Source: Laedolimicola ammoniilytica (lineage in GTDB: Bacteria > Bacillota > Clostridia > Lachnospirales > Lachnospiraceae). From it: 64,000 nucleotides of DNA. Below, piece after piece: positions 50,474 through 59,934 of this stretch. The position numbers and the translations under genes are program-made. Location: positions 129,818 to 193,817 of the forward strand of contig NZ_JAOQKC010000005.1 of the NCBI RefSeq assembly GCF_025567165.1, given 5' to 3'. Within the stretch, counting starts at the first letter, position 1. Every line of letters starts with the position of its first letter. The notes beneath the pieces were generated by a model. The model was not told where the DNA came from. It searched no databases and saw only the letters and a program-made list of their open reading frames with translations.

Positions 50474-51397
50474 ATGAAAGCTTTCCATGAAGTGCGAAAC
50501 TACGACTCTGACTATATGGTCTGGCATTCCCGGTACGATAACATCGGGTTTCTGGCCCACTGGCATAAGGAAATTGAGCTGATCTATGTGCGTTCGGGCT
50601 CCTGTCTCTTAAGCGTCACCGACCAGACCTTTCTGGCCCGCGCCGGGGATCTGGCGGTCTGCGAGAGCGGGATGATTCATTACAGCGATTCCCACGGGAT
50701 GGACAATTCCCTTGATTTTATTATTTTCGACACCTCGATTCTCGGACCTATCTTCCAGAATCCCGGGTTCGTGCATCCGTTGGTGACAAAGGAGGAACTG
50801 GAGACTCACGGATTGTCTGACCGGCTTACCAATCTCATCGACACCGTTTCCCGGGAGCTGGAGCAGAAGAAGCCCTTTTACCAGGAGGTGGTCACTTCTT
50901 CCATCCAGACCTTCTGGGCGCTTCTGAAGCGCTGTCATCCCCGGACTGACGCGGAGCAGCTTCCCGACGGCCGGCGTTCCCGGATGCTGGGGGATCTGCA
51001 GGATCTGCTTTCCTATATCGACGAACACTACGCCGACAATATTACCCTGGAGTACGCCGCTTCCCGGATGAATTTCAGCAACAGTCATTTCTCCAGGACC
51101 TTTAAGAAGCTCATGGGCATCCATTTCGTCACTTATCTGAACCTGGTCCGGGTGGAACAGGCCGCTTCGCAGCTTCGGAATACCGGGAAGAAAATCACTG
51201 ACGTGGCTCTGTCCTGCGGCTTCAACAACATTCGCACCTTCAACCGAGTCTTCAAGGACATCACCGGATATACGCCATCGGAGTTTCTGCTGCTGGCGGA
51301 TCCGGATGTATATAAGAGAACCTATTACAATCGCCGCTCCACGGAGAAAGAGTATGTGGAGCACGATTCTTTAACCCTTGTGAAAAATCATCAGTAA
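50474..51397 (+). CDS. AraC-family regulator, likely for fucI
   Basis: 307 residues, AGGAG upstream. The N-terminal cupin sensor (about 10-110) includes HWHKEIELIYVRSGSCLLSV. The C-terminal double helix-turn-helix (about 195-290) includes LEYAASRMNFSNSHFSRTFKKLMG and ITDVALSCGFNNIRTFNRVFKDITGYTPSEF. It is divergent from fucI across 198 bases, so it probably activates fucI when bound to L-fucose or a related sugar. The next gene starts 14 bases later and is probably cotranscribed. Confidence 0.88.
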   Translation: MKAFHEVRNYDSDYMVWHSRYDNIGFLAHWHKEIELIYVRSGSCLLSVTDQTFLARAGDLAVCESGMIHYSDSHGMDNSLDFIIFDTSILGPIFQNPGFVHPLVTKEELETHGLSDRLTNLIDTVSRELEQKKPFYQEVVTSSIQTFWALLKRCHPRTDAEQLPDGRRSRMLGDLQDLLSYIDEHYADNITLEYAASRMNFSNSHFSRTFKKLMGIHFVTYLNLVRVEQAASQLRNTGKKITDVALSCGFNNIRTFNRVFKDITGYTPSEFLLLADPDVYKRTYYNRRSTEKEYVEHDSLTLVKNHQ

Positions 51398-51411
51398 AAG
51401 GAGGTTCCGCC

Positions 51412-51891
51412 ATGCCGCAACACCCCACCCTGATTCGCAAACGTCTGATCCCTCTGGAAACCCTGCGTCTGGAAAGGGACGTGGTGGTTCACCGCAGCGA
51501 CCGGCTGCTGGTCACCCGATGGACCACCATCAAACCCAAGAAAGAGCTGCATCACGGCTCTTCCTGCTTTCTCCTGAAGGAGGGCTGGAAGGTCAGCCGC
51601 TTCATCGACCATCAGGGCAATCTGATCTGCTGGTACTGTGATATCATTGCCACCAAATATGATGCTGCTACCGATACCTTCACCTTTACAGATCTGCTGG
51701 CGGACGTGCTCATCTACCCCTCCGGTCTGATCAAGGTGGTGGATCTGGACGAGCTTGCCGACGCGGTGGAGCAGAAGCTGATTACCACAGAGCAGCTCCT
51801 GGATTCCCTCCGGAAGCTGGACGCGCTGCTGCGGCTGATTTATGATGGGACGCTGCTCCCGGCGCTGGAGGACTACTGGCCGGAGGACTGA
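51412..51891 (+). CDS. DUF402-like protein
   Basis: 159 residues, ribosome site AAAGGAGG. The centre, WKVSRFIDHQGNLICWYCDIIATKYDAATDTFTFTDLLADVLIYPSG, followed by VVDLDELADAVEQKLIT, matches the DUF402 fold. Some characterised DUF402 members are nucleoside di/triphosphatases or RNA-binding. The acidic residues of the segment CDIIATKYD...DLLADV are at the positions expected for metal binding. It follows the AraC gene closely, but a functional link to fucose is not evident. Confidence 0.72.
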   Translation: MPQHPTLIRKRLIPLETLRLERDVVVHRSDRLLVTRWTTIKPKKELHHGSSCFLLKEGWKVSRFIDHQGNLICWYCDIIATKYDAATDTFTFTDLLADVLIYPSGLIKVVDLDELADAVEQKLITTEQLLDSLRKLDALLRLIYDGTLLPALEDYWPED

Positions 51892-51962
51892 CACATCCCA
51901 AAAGCTCTCTGCATCCACTGTTCTGACTATGTAAACAAATCTTCGGAGTCATTTTTAATACA

Positions 51963-52056
51963 AAAACGCCGATGTGTAAGAACTTTATCCCGCTGTCAAA
52001 TATCAGATTTCAAATCCGTTCGATATGCGAAACACGTTCTCACCCATCGGCGTTTT
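51963..52056. terminator. long bidirectional hairpin between the DUF402 and dCMP deaminase genes
   Basis: AAAACGCCGATG (51963-51974) pairs perfectly with CATCGGCGTTTT (52045-52056), and inside it AAGAAC/GTTCT also pair, around a large loop. T-runs exist on both outer sides. Confidence 0.65.
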
Positions 52057-52075
52057 CTTATTTTCTATCTTCTCT

Positions 52076-52561
52076 TTACACTTCCAACATAATCTGCCGC
52101 CCCGTATGATGATAGGGCACCAGCTCCACGCCTGCCGCCCGGAACATGCGCTTGGAGGCCAGTGTCGCGGGGGTATCCGCGTATTTATCGCAGGCATAGA
52201 CCACGGTCTTCAGACCCGCCTGAATAATAGCCTTGGCGCATTCATTGCATGGGAACAGGGCTACGTAAATCTTCGCGCCCTCCAGACTCCCGCCCCTGTA
52301 ATTGAGAATGGCATTCAATTCTGCATGGGTCACAAATGGATACTTTGTATCATTGCTTTCTCCGGTTCGGCCCCAGGGAAATTCATCGTCATCACAGCCC
52401 TTAGGGAATCCATTATAGCCCATGGACATAATCTTATTGTCCTGACTGACAATGCATGCTCCCACCTGCGTATTCGGATCCTTGGAACGCATTCCTGAGA
52501 GCAGCGCTACTCCCATGAAATATTCATCCCAGGTGATGTAATCCTTCCGCTTATCTCCCAT
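52076..52561 (-). CDS. deoxycytidylate deaminase (ComEB type)
   Basis: 161 residues, starting at MGDKRKDYITW behind GGGAGG. It deaminates dCMP to dUMP on the way to thymidylate. The zinc site is complete: HAELNAI (His and catalytic Glu) and PCNECAKAI (two Cys). The N-terminal WDEYFMGVALLSGMRSKDPNTQVGACIV and the insert MGYNGFPKGCDDDEFPWGR are typical of ComEB/dCMP deaminase. It is downstream of upp and rpiB in the same direction, a nucleotide and pentose group. Confidence 0.92.
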   Translation of the reverse strand: MGDKRKDYITWDEYFMGVALLSGMRSKDPNTQVGACIVSQDNKIMSMGYNGFPKGCDDDEFPWGRTGESNDTKYPFVTHAELNAILNYRGGSLEGAKIYVALFPCNECAKAIIQAGLKTVVYACDKYADTPATLASKRMFRAAGVELVPYHHTGRQIMLEV

Positions 52562-52622
52562 GCCTTTACCTCCCATGCTATAAAATATATCATAGTATTT
52601 TTATAACAACCCTCACATTTCA

Positions 52623-52755
52623 CTATTCCGCGAGGGTTTTGACATATCCATGTCAAAATCCCGAGTTTTTCACGCGCGAACTTATGCCGACAGGCATACG
52701 TTCTGTGCACATCCAAGTGAATTGCCGTGAACTAAGTGAGCGGCAATTTACTTGG
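52623..52755. repeat. dispersed structured element, family A copy 2
   Basis: CTATTCCGCGAGG (52623-52635), then TTTTGACAT/ATGTCAAAA, TATGCC/GGCATA and ATTGCCG/CGGCAAT with a 13-base loop, plus outer CCAAGT/ACTTGG. Every stem differs in sequence from copy 1 at 24512 but pairs; the loop text AAC-AAGTGA and TTCTGTGCA are shared. The terminal stem reaches into the last codons of upp. Confidence 0.78.
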
Positions 52756-53377
52756 TTCCGAAAATTCTGTCACCGGCGTCGCCCAGACCCGGAACGATGT
52801 AACCGTTCTCGTTCAGATGCTCGTCCAGGGCTCCGATGTAGATATCTACGTCCGGATGTGCCTCCTGCAGCTTCTTTACGCCTTCCGGAGCTGCGATAAC
52901 GCACAGGAAACGCATATTCTTTACGCCGCGATTCTTCAGCATCTGGATCGCCGCGATGGCAGAACCGCCGGTGGCCAGCATCGGGTCTACTACGAATACA
53001 TCTCTCTCGCTGCAGTCCTTCGGGATCTTGCAGTAATACTCTACCGGCTCCAGTGTCTCCTCGTTTCTGTACAGTCCGATATGGCCTACCTTCGCGGACG
53101 GAATCATGGTCAGAACGCCCTCTACCATGCCCAGTCCCGCACGCAGAATCGGGATCACGGCCAGCTTCTTACCAGCCAGCTCTTTTACCGTGGTCTTGCA
53201 GATCGGCGTCTCGATCTCCACGTCCTGAAGCTTCAGATCCTTCGTTGCCTCATAGGTAATCAGCGCTCCGATCTCGCTGACCATATCGCGGAACTCTCTG
53301 GTACCGGTCTCCTTCTTGCGGATAATTCCGATCTTATGGGCAATCAACGGGTGATCCATTACTACTACTTTAGACAT
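52748..53377 (-). CDS. upp: uracil phosphoribosyltransferase
   Basis: 209 residues, full length. It makes UMP from uracil and PRPP. The PRPP loop VFVVDPMLATGGSAIAAIQ (about 128-146), MSKVVVMDHPLIAHKIGIIRKKETGTREFR at the N-terminus and IGALDEHLNENGYIVPGLGDAGDR at the uracil site are all present. It lies between rpiB and the dCMP deaminase gene. The stop codon region overlaps the end stem of a family A repeat. Confidence 0.95.
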   Translation of the reverse strand: MSKVVVMDHPLIAHKIGIIRKKETGTREFRDMVSEIGALITYEATKDLKLQDVEIETPICKTTVKELAGKKLAVIPILRAGLGMVEGVLTMIPSAKVGHIGLYRNEETLEPVEYYCKIPKDCSERDVFVVDPMLATGGSAIAAIQMLKNRGVKNMRFLCVIAAPEGVKKLQEAHPDVDIYIGALDEHLNENGYIVPGLGDAGDRIFGTK

Positions 53378-53409
53378 TTCTTTTGTCTCCCTTTTCTATA
53401 AAATGATTT

Positions 53410-53844
53410 TTATTCGTGCTCGATTTTACCGATTCTTCTGGCGTGGCGCTCTGCTCCTGAGAACGGGGTGTTCAGGAAGGTGTCCACGATCTTGATGGCC
53501 AGGCCCGGTCCTACCACGCGGCCTCCCATGGCCAGGATATTCGCGTCGTTGTGCTGTCTGGTGGCCTCTGCACAGAAGCAGTCGGTACACAGTGCCGCAC
53601 GGATTCCCTTATAACGGTTCGCGGTGATGGAGATGCCGATGCCGGTTCCGCAGATCAGAATTCCCTTGTCGCACTCTCCGCTCAGGATGGATTCTGCCAC
53701 CTTCTTCGCGTAATCCGGATAATCCACAGCGTCTTTCGCATTATCGCAGCCGAAGTTCTTGTATTCCAGACCGTTTTTGTCCAGATAGGCAATAACTTCC
53801 TGCATCAGATCGTATCCGCCGTGATCGCAGCCTAATGCTATCAT
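53410..53844 (-). CDS. rpiB: ribose-5-phosphate isomerase B
   Basis: 144 residues, typical. It interconverts ribose 5-phosphate and ribulose 5-phosphate. The N-terminal MIALGCDHGGYDLM, active-site Cys in DCFCAEATRQHNDANILAMGGRVVG, and GILICGTGIGISITANRYKGIRAALC are diagnostic. It is first in the leftward rpiB-upp-dCMP deaminase group and supplies the pentose for PRPP used by upp. AGGAGG precedes the start, directly after a family B repeat. Confidence 0.94.
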   Translation of the reverse strand: MIALGCDHGGYDLMQEVIAYLDKNGLEYKNFGCDNAKDAVDYPDYAKKVAESILSGECDKGILICGTGIGISITANRYKGIRAALCTDCFCAEATRQHNDANILAMGGRVVGPGLAIKIVDTFLNTPFSGAERHARRIGKIEHE

Positions 53845-53861
53845 TTGTTTGTCCTCCTATC

Positions 53862-53985
53862 GTAACTGTTCAGTGCCTGACCAGTTACGATGCAAAATCC
53901 ATGAGAATCGGCTTTGCCGATGGGATTTTGCACCCCTGAATCACTTTCTTACGCCCTCAGCAGCTAGTGCTTCGGGCTGTACTGA
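53862..53985. repeat. dispersed structured element, family B copy 2
   Basis: Stems GTAACTG/CAGTTAC (53862/53882, 13-base loop), TGCAAAATCC/GGATTTTGCA (53891/53923) enclosing ATCGGC/GCCGAT, and GCCC/GGGC. Compared with 29137-29290, base changes in the stems are compensated while joining segments are identical. It ends just ahead of the rpiB ribosome site. Confidence 0.78.
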
Positions 53986-54104
53986 ACAAATTACATTATT
54001 TTAGATGTTTTCAGACTGATTTCACTATCAGTCCACAGTTCTGGGTAAATTATAGCATTTTTTCACAGGAATAGCAACGGATTGTTACAGGTATTTACTC
54101 TATA

Positions 54105-54875
54105 TTATGTAAACTTGTTACTGTTCAGATATTTTAAAACACCCATCTGAATCGCCCACACCAGCTTCGCCTGATACTCCTCGTTCTGGAGCTTCGCGCA
54201 CTCGTCCCAGTTGCTTAGAAAGCCGCACTCCACGATGACCGTGGGCGCCTCCGTCTTCTTCAGCAGATAATAGGTGTCGTTGGCCTTGGCCTGCCGATGG
54301 TTTGTGGGCTCCACCACCCGCACCAGCTCTTTTTGGAGAATCTTCGCCAGCTCCCCGCTCTCCTTTGAGGTCTTATAATAGAAGACCTGCGCGCCGTGGA
54401 TGCTCTCTTCGTGATAGCTGTTCTGGTGAATACTGACCACGCAGGCCGGTTTTTCCCTGTTAATCAGCTCGCAGCGCCGCCGCATATCCTGCACCTTTTT
54501 ATTGGATGTACGCTCGTCGTAGAGGCCGCCCGCGTCTTCTCTGGTCATCAATACCTCCACGTCCTGCTGTTCCAGGAGATCCCGCAGGGCCAGCGCCATT
54601 TTCAGGTTCAGCTCCTTCTCCTGCACGCCGTCCACTCCGATTTTCCCGGGATCGTCTCCGCCGTGGCCCGCGTCAATGATCACCAGTCTGGAATCCGTAT
54701 GGTTCGCCTGCTTCGACGCCGCCTCCCGCGCGCCGCCATTTTGCCCGCATACCACTGCAGCCACCAGTACCAGCCCGGCCATCAGAACCCCCATCCGCCG
54801 CTCCCTGCCCCGAAGCGTCCCCTTAAGCGCCGCAGTCTCTCCTTTTCTATCCTGTATTTTTCCATAAAAATCCAT
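54105..54875 (-). CDS. cwlD: N-acetylmuramoyl-L-alanine amidase, CwlD type
   Basis: 256 residues from the first ATG; a start at 54794 (MGVLMAGLVL, with AGGGAG upstream) is equally possible and would place the membrane or signal helix at the very N-terminus. The Amidase_3 domain (about 63-250) shows the zinc ligands: IDAGHGGDDPGKIG (His), EKELNLKMALALRDLL (Glu) and VSIHQNSYHE (His), plus catalytic Glu in TVIVECGFLSN. CwlD-type amidases start the muramic-lactam modification of spore cortex in Bacillus, which fits the sporulation genes here. Confidence 0.88.
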   Translation of the reverse strand: MDFYGKIQDRKGETAALKGTLRGRERRMGVLMAGLVLVAAVVCGQNGGAREAASKQANHTDSRLVIIDAGHGGDDPGKIGVDGVQEKELNLKMALALRDLLEQQDVEVLMTREDAGGLYDERTSNKKVQDMRRRCELINREKPACVVSIHQNSYHEESIHGAQVFYYKTSKESGELAKILQKELVRVVEPTNHRQAKANDTYYLLKKTEAPTVIVECGFLSNWDECAKLQNEEYQAKLVWAIQMGVLKYLNSNKFT

Positions 54876-54944
54876 AAAAAATCCGCCATAGATTCTTTTT
54901 TAGAATATATGACGGATTCTCTGTATTATTTCCAAAACATCCTG

Positions 54945-57143
54945 TTAAAACAGCTTCGTGCTCTCCAGCTTCTCCTCAAAATGTTCGTTCCACCTGATAA
55001 TCGGCATTCTTAAGATCAGGCCGAGGACCAGGGACGGAATCAGGTACAGGAGCAGGGTTCCCAGCTGGTTCCAGTAGTAATTGCCGTAGAAGCCTGCGAC
55101 TGTTTCACGCATGGCGTTCATGCTGTATACGAAAGGCAGGGCGTTATAGAGCTTCTGGAAGAAGGCCGGTGCCAGTTCGATGGGGAAATTGCCGCCGGTG
55201 CCTGCCACCTGCAGTACCATCAGGATGACGCTGACCGCCTTTCCGATATCTCCGAAGGACACGCAGAGGGTGTAAATCAGGTTGACATAAACCAGACTCG
55301 TGACCCAGCCTGCCAGCAGGAATAGCAGCGGGCTCTTGCACTGGATTCCCAGGAAATACAGGTCGCCCAAGCAAATCAGGGTTGCCTGCAAAAGTCCCAG
55401 AATCAGGAACAGCAGGTATCTGCCCAGATATTTCTGGTAATTCTTTACATTGGTCAGGCCGATGAGCTCTTTCTCCTTCACGCCTGCCTTCAGCATGGCC
55501 GCCATTACGACGCCGCCCACCCAGATAGCCAGGGTGGTGTAGAAAGGAGCCATGGCAGAGCCGTAATTCTCCACTTCATAGACATGCTCGGTGGTCAGCT
55601 CCACCGGTGTGGAGATAAAGCTGCCCACCACGTCCAGATCCTCGTCCAGCAGGGAATCCATGGTGTCCAGACTGTCGCGGTCCTTTTCACTCCGCAGACG
55701 ATCTGCCAGATCGGTCAGATCCGCCGCGCCCCGCTCCAGCAGTCCCCGGGAGGTCTTCAATGTCTTCTGAAGCTTCGCCAGATCGGACTCAGTGGAATCC
55801 GACAGCTTGTAGACACCGTCCAGTCCCTCGTCCATGGAATCCAGCAGTGTCGTCACCTTCGCGTCCGCATTTCCCACGGAGGAAGCCAGATCCTGCAGAT
55901 CCTTCTTCACGTGATCCTCATAATCCTTCTGAACAGATGCCGCATTGTCCGCCAGCTTGGCCAGAATTCCGTCCAGCTCCTTCTGGGCTGCAGCCGCATC
56001 CGTCGTCAGGGTACCAACCGAAGTCATGGCATCGCCCAGTCCTGTCTTCAGGGTCTGCATCAGGGTGACTGTGGTCCGCAGATCCGCAATCACGTCTCCC
56101 AGCCCCACATCCAGGCCCTGCTGCGCCAGGGAAGCATTGGCCGCGTCCAGCTGATCCGCCGCGGAGCTGTAGCCGGTGATCACCGTATCCAGCTTGGTGC
56201 TGATATCGCCCAGGGAAGTCTTCAGCTGAGCCACATCATCGGAAGTAGCTGCAGCCTGAATACCCTGCCGGACCGCCTTGGCCATCTCCTGATACAGGGC
56301 CGCACTGGATTCCAGCGCGTCGTTCAGTCGGCTGGTCGCGCCGTCCAGAGAATATTTTAACTCATTGACCGTACCCTCCAGCTCACCCAGGGAATCCAGA
56401 TCCCCGTCGGAACGGGTCTGGGTATCCTTCAGGAATGTGGAGGTGGAATCCAGCATGGTCTGAGTCGCGGAAGCCATGCTCTCAAAAGCGCTGATGGTTC
56501 CCGCAGCAGCCGTCAGGTCACTGGAAATATCTTCCAGATTATGAATCAGGTTATCGACGATATCGGACTGGTCCGCCTCGTCTGCCACATTGACTACCGT
56601 CTTCATAGCCTCCAGGGCTGCCTTGGAAATGGCTTTCACGAATTTCTCGCTCACCTCGCCCTGCACGGCATCCGCCCGCTTCTCCGTCACAATGGAAGCA
56701 ATGGCGTTCTTCTTGCCGTTGGCGTAATACTGGAGTTCCGGATTCTTCAGATCCTTTCCTGTGGAAAAGAGGGTCATCATATCCTCGCTGAAGCTCTCCG
56801 GCACCACAATGGCCGCGTAGTACTTTCCGGATTTGGCTCCCTCGATGGCTTCTTCACTGTCGGTGAATACCCAGTCCATCTCATCATTTTCATGGAAATA
56901 GGTCAGGATTTTATCGCCCAGGTTGATGTCGATAGCCAGCAGATCACCCTGGTAGCCCGCGTCGTCGCTGGCCACCGCAATCTTGATTCCGGAGGTATTC
57001 TCATAGGGATCCCAGCTGCCGCCGATGTTGAACCAGGCGTACAGCGTGGGGACCACCAGAATACCAATCATCATAATCATGGCAATGGTGTTGCCTTTTA
57101 TCTTGCGTATATCTCTCAAAAAAATCTGTAAGATGTTTTTCAT
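54945..57143 (-). CDS. YhgE/Pip-family membrane protein, second of pair
   Basis: 732 residues. An N-terminal helix (about 18-38) is followed by the family signature region: WFNIGGSWDPYENTSGIKIAVASDD, a DEMDWVFTDSEEAIEGAKSGKYYAAIVVPESFSEDM segment, and YYANGKKNAIA. A long extracellular coiled-coil stalk (about 190-520) follows, then about five C-terminal ABC-2-like helices (about 545-715). The family includes the lactococcal phage-infection protein Pip and is related to EsaA of type VII secretion. Its start overlaps the upstream paralogue by ATGA. Function in this organism is unknown. Confidence 0.85.
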   Translation of the reverse strand: MKNILQIFLRDIRKIKGNTIAMIMMIGILVVPTLYAWFNIGGSWDPYENTSGIKIAVASDDAGYQGDLLAIDINLGDKILTYFHENDEMDWVFTDSEEAIEGAKSGKYYAAIVVPESFSEDMMTLFSTGKDLKNPELQYYANGKKNAIASIVTEKRADAVQGEVSEKFVKAISKAALEAMKTVVNVADEADQSDIVDNLIHNLEDISSDLTAAAGTISAFESMASATQTMLDSTSTFLKDTQTRSDGDLDSLGELEGTVNELKYSLDGATSRLNDALESSAALYQEMAKAVRQGIQAAATSDDVAQLKTSLGDISTKLDTVITGYSSAADQLDAANASLAQQGLDVGLGDVIADLRTTVTLMQTLKTGLGDAMTSVGTLTTDAAAAQKELDGILAKLADNAASVQKDYEDHVKKDLQDLASSVGNADAKVTTLLDSMDEGLDGVYKLSDSTESDLAKLQKTLKTSRGLLERGAADLTDLADRLRSEKDRDSLDTMDSLLDEDLDVVGSFISTPVELTTEHVYEVENYGSAMAPFYTTLAIWVGGVVMAAMLKAGVKEKELIGLTNVKNYQKYLGRYLLFLILGLLQATLICLGDLYFLGIQCKSPLLFLLAGWVTSLVYVNLIYTLCVSFGDIGKAVSVILMVLQVAGTGGNFPIELAPAFFQKLYNALPFVYSMNAMRETVAGFYGNYYWNQLGTLLLYLIPSLVLGLILRMPIIRWNEHFEEKLESTKLF

Positions 57144-59863
57144 GCCCGCTCCTCCTTCAACGCTGCCAGCAGATCGCCGTCAGAAAATCCCTGGAGCTTC
57201 AGCTGCTTCTGCATCCGCTCATGCTGATATTCCAGCCAAACCAGGTAAATGGACACGCCAATCAGTGTGCAGATCCAGAGCACCAGGAATACCAGCTTGG
57301 ACTCCACACTGAACATGAGAATCAGGAAAATCAGCGGTACCACCGCCATGGTCAGGAAGCCGAAGCGTTTCCGATTCTTATAATGCTTCTCAAACCGCGC
57401 CGCTCTCCCGCAGAATTCCTCTCTGGCCTCGCTGTCGCTTTGAAGGGCTCTCGCGATCAGCTCCGGCGTCAGATCTGTGGTTTTATCATTTTCCTCGTAA
57501 ATAATCAGATCCGCCTCCGCAAGCTTCCGGTCAAAGAGCGCGTTCAGGTTCAGGAGCAGCGGCCGCAGCACCAGTCCGATGAACAGGGCCAGCAGGAAAT
57601 ATGCCGCCAGGATACCGATATTTTTCAGCCAGGTGTTGTAATACAGGCCGCCGATACACTCACGCATGGCCGTATTGCTGTAGGTGAAGGGCATCAACCT
57701 GTAGATAGCTTTGTAGAAGCCACCCATCATTTCCACCGGGAAAGTGCCTGTGGACCCCGGAATCTGGATGATCACCAGGAATACGAAGATGGCGCGTCCG
57801 ATATGTTTAAAGGCCGCAGTAATGGCGTAAATCAGACTCAGGTATACCAGCCCCGCGATCACGCCGGTCAGGATGAAGAGTCCCGGGTGTACGCACTGCA
57901 CCTTTAAAAGATACAGGTCGCCCAGACAGATGATCAGGGACTGCACAATGGACAGCAGGATAAAGAGCATCTGGCGTCCGAAATATGCCTGTGTCAGGGT
58001 GAACTTCTTCACCTTCTCATCCTCATCCACCTCCTGCTTCAACAGGGCGATGAGCACCATACCGCCCACCCAGAGCGCCAGGTTGGTATAGAAGGGCGTC
58101 ATGCCGGAGCCATAATCCTCCACCTCATAGAAGGTGGTGGTGGTCAGGGTCACCGGTGTGGTCATAAATGCGGATACGGCGTCCGGATCCACGTCCTGCA
58201 GGTCCAGAATATCCTGATAGGCGTCGGAAGCCCGCAGGGTCTCCAGGTCATTCTGCAGTCCCGCCAGCCGGGCGTCCAGATTCTCCAGAGTGTCGCCGGT
58301 CTCTCCCAGAGCCTTGGAGCCTTCCGTCAGGCTCTTGCTCAGCTGATCCATCACGCCCTGCATCTGGGATGCTGTGGCGGAAGCGTCATTCAATGTGGTC
58401 TTCAGGTCGCCGGTCACATTGGAAACCGTATCCAGGGAGGTCGCCACGCCCGGAAGCAGGTTATTGTTCAGGCTTGCGCGCACATCCCGCAGGGTGCTCT
58501 TACCCTGGGTCAGAATGCCGTCGATACTGGTCTTGGCTGTACCCATGGTTGACATCACGTCGTTGAGCTTGCCACTGTTGGCGTTTACATTAGCCAGGGT
58601 CGTGGTCAGGGTTTCGTTCTGCTCCTGCAGCTGACCCAGCGCATATTTCAGCTTGGCCAGGCTGCCGTCTGTGGCTTCCTTCATGGCCTGAACCTCTGCC
58701 AGTGTCTTTTCCAGGTAGGCCTTGGTGGCCACAGCCGTCTGATACTTCACTTGATAATCCTCGGTGGCTTTCTCTGCATCCGGACGGGATTCCAGGTAAG
58801 CCAGCGACGCATTTACCTCGGCAATTTTCCCATTAATATAATCTATTTTTTCCTGAATCTGTGCGTCCACCACCGGGATCGTCTGCGTCAGTGTCTCAAT
58901 GGCCTTCTTGCTGTCCGTATCGATCTTCTGGCTGTAGGTCTGGCCCGCCGCCAGCAGCTTCTGGGCCTGAGTGGCCGTAGTCTCCAGACCGGTCAGTTTA
59001 GTGGAAGCCGTCGCGTACACATTATTCAGAAGGGTCTCGCCGTCGCTCAGGCTCTGGTCGAAGGAGGAACCAAAGGAGCGCACGCTCTTCCGGCTGCTCG
59101 CCAGGGCGTCCTTCGCGTCCTGAAACGCAGTGCTGCCCGCGTCAGCCGCCTCTACTGCCTTGACGAGTGTCGCTTTGCCGTGCTGAATCTGCGTTGTTCC
59201 CTGGCTGATGGTCGCCTGGAAATCCGCCAGCACCTGCTGATAGGACTGGAAATTATCCCGCGCATCGGAAATCATGCTGAGGATGTTGTCGTTGGCTGTC
59301 TCCAGATCGTCTCCCAGGGACACGCCCAGATCCTGCAGCTCCTCCGCGATGGTCTCGGATGCTACCTTATAGAATTCTTCCTCGATCTTATCCTGAATCG
59401 TGGTGGAGCCGGTGTTGGTAATCTTCGGCGCTACCGCGTTCCGTTTCTCGTTTACATAATACTTGATCTCCGGGGAACCCAAGGTTCCGTCCTCAATCTG
59501 CAGCAGATCCGCGCTGAAGGTCTCCGGAATCACGATGGCCGCGTAATATTTTCCCGATTTTACGTCATCTACCGCATCCTCTTCATCGGTAAATACCCAA
59601 CCCAGATCGTCATTCTCTTCCATCTGGTCCAGGATCTGCCGGCCTGCGTCCAGGGTTCGTTTTTTGTTCTCTGCCCCCACGTCATTGTTGGCTACGGCCA
59701 CCTTAATGTTTGCTGTGTTGCCGTACGGGTCGCGGTTCGCCGCGATATTGAACCACGCGTACAGCGCCGGGATGATACACATTCCCACGGCCACAATGAT
59801 GGCCGCCGGGGATTTTCCCAGCCGAGAGATATCTCTTTTGAAAATCTCTATCACTTTCTTCAT
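57140..59863 (-). CDS. YhgE/Pip-family membrane protein with extra C-terminal membrane domain
   Basis: 907 residues, first of the pair. The same plan as its neighbour: N-terminal helix, WFNIAANRDPYGNTANIKVAVANND, DDLGWVFTDEEDAVDDVKSGKYYAAIVIPETFS, a long coiled stalk (about 180-590) and C-terminal helices (about 620-790). Unlike its partner it continues with about 120 residues: a cytoplasmic segment (LTPELIARALQSDSEAREEFCGRAARFEKHYKNRKR), two further helices and a charged tail. The pair may form a heteromer. A promoter and a palindromic site upstream, shared with the divergent TetR gene, suggest repression by that protein. Confidence 0.85.
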   Translation of the reverse strand: MKKVIEIFKRDISRLGKSPAAIIVAVGMCIIPALYAWFNIAANRDPYGNTANIKVAVANNDVGAENKKRTLDAGRQILDQMEENDDLGWVFTDEEDAVDDVKSGKYYAAIVIPETFSADLLQIEDGTLGSPEIKYYVNEKRNAVAPKITNTGSTTIQDKIEEEFYKVASETIAEELQDLGVSLGDDLETANDNILSMISDARDNFQSYQQVLADFQATISQGTTQIQHGKATLVKAVEAADAGSTAFQDAKDALASSRKSVRSFGSSFDQSLSDGETLLNNVYATASTKLTGLETTATQAQKLLAAGQTYSQKIDTDSKKAIETLTQTIPVVDAQIQEKIDYINGKIAEVNASLAYLESRPDAEKATEDYQVKYQTAVATKAYLEKTLAEVQAMKEATDGSLAKLKYALGQLQEQNETLTTTLANVNANSGKLNDVMSTMGTAKTSIDGILTQGKSTLRDVRASLNNNLLPGVATSLDTVSNVTGDLKTTLNDASATASQMQGVMDQLSKSLTEGSKALGETGDTLENLDARLAGLQNDLETLRASDAYQDILDLQDVDPDAVSAFMTTPVTLTTTTFYEVEDYGSGMTPFYTNLALWVGGMVLIALLKQEVDEDEKVKKFTLTQAYFGRQMLFILLSIVQSLIICLGDLYLLKVQCVHPGLFILTGVIAGLVYLSLIYAITAAFKHIGRAIFVFLVIIQIPGSTGTFPVEMMGGFYKAIYRLMPFTYSNTAMRECIGGLYYNTWLKNIGILAAYFLLALFIGLVLRPLLLNLNALFDRKLAEADLIIYEENDKTTDLTPELIARALQSDSEAREEFCGRAARFEKHYKNRKRFGFLTMAVVPLIFLILMFSVESKLVFLVLWICTLIGVSIYLVWLEYQHERMQKQLKLQGFSDGDLLAALKEERA

Positions 59864-59934
59864 TGTAATTCTGTTCCTCCTCCGGATATCTGCTTTTTAC
59901 TGTGAATATTCATTGATCTTTCTCTAAAAAATAT

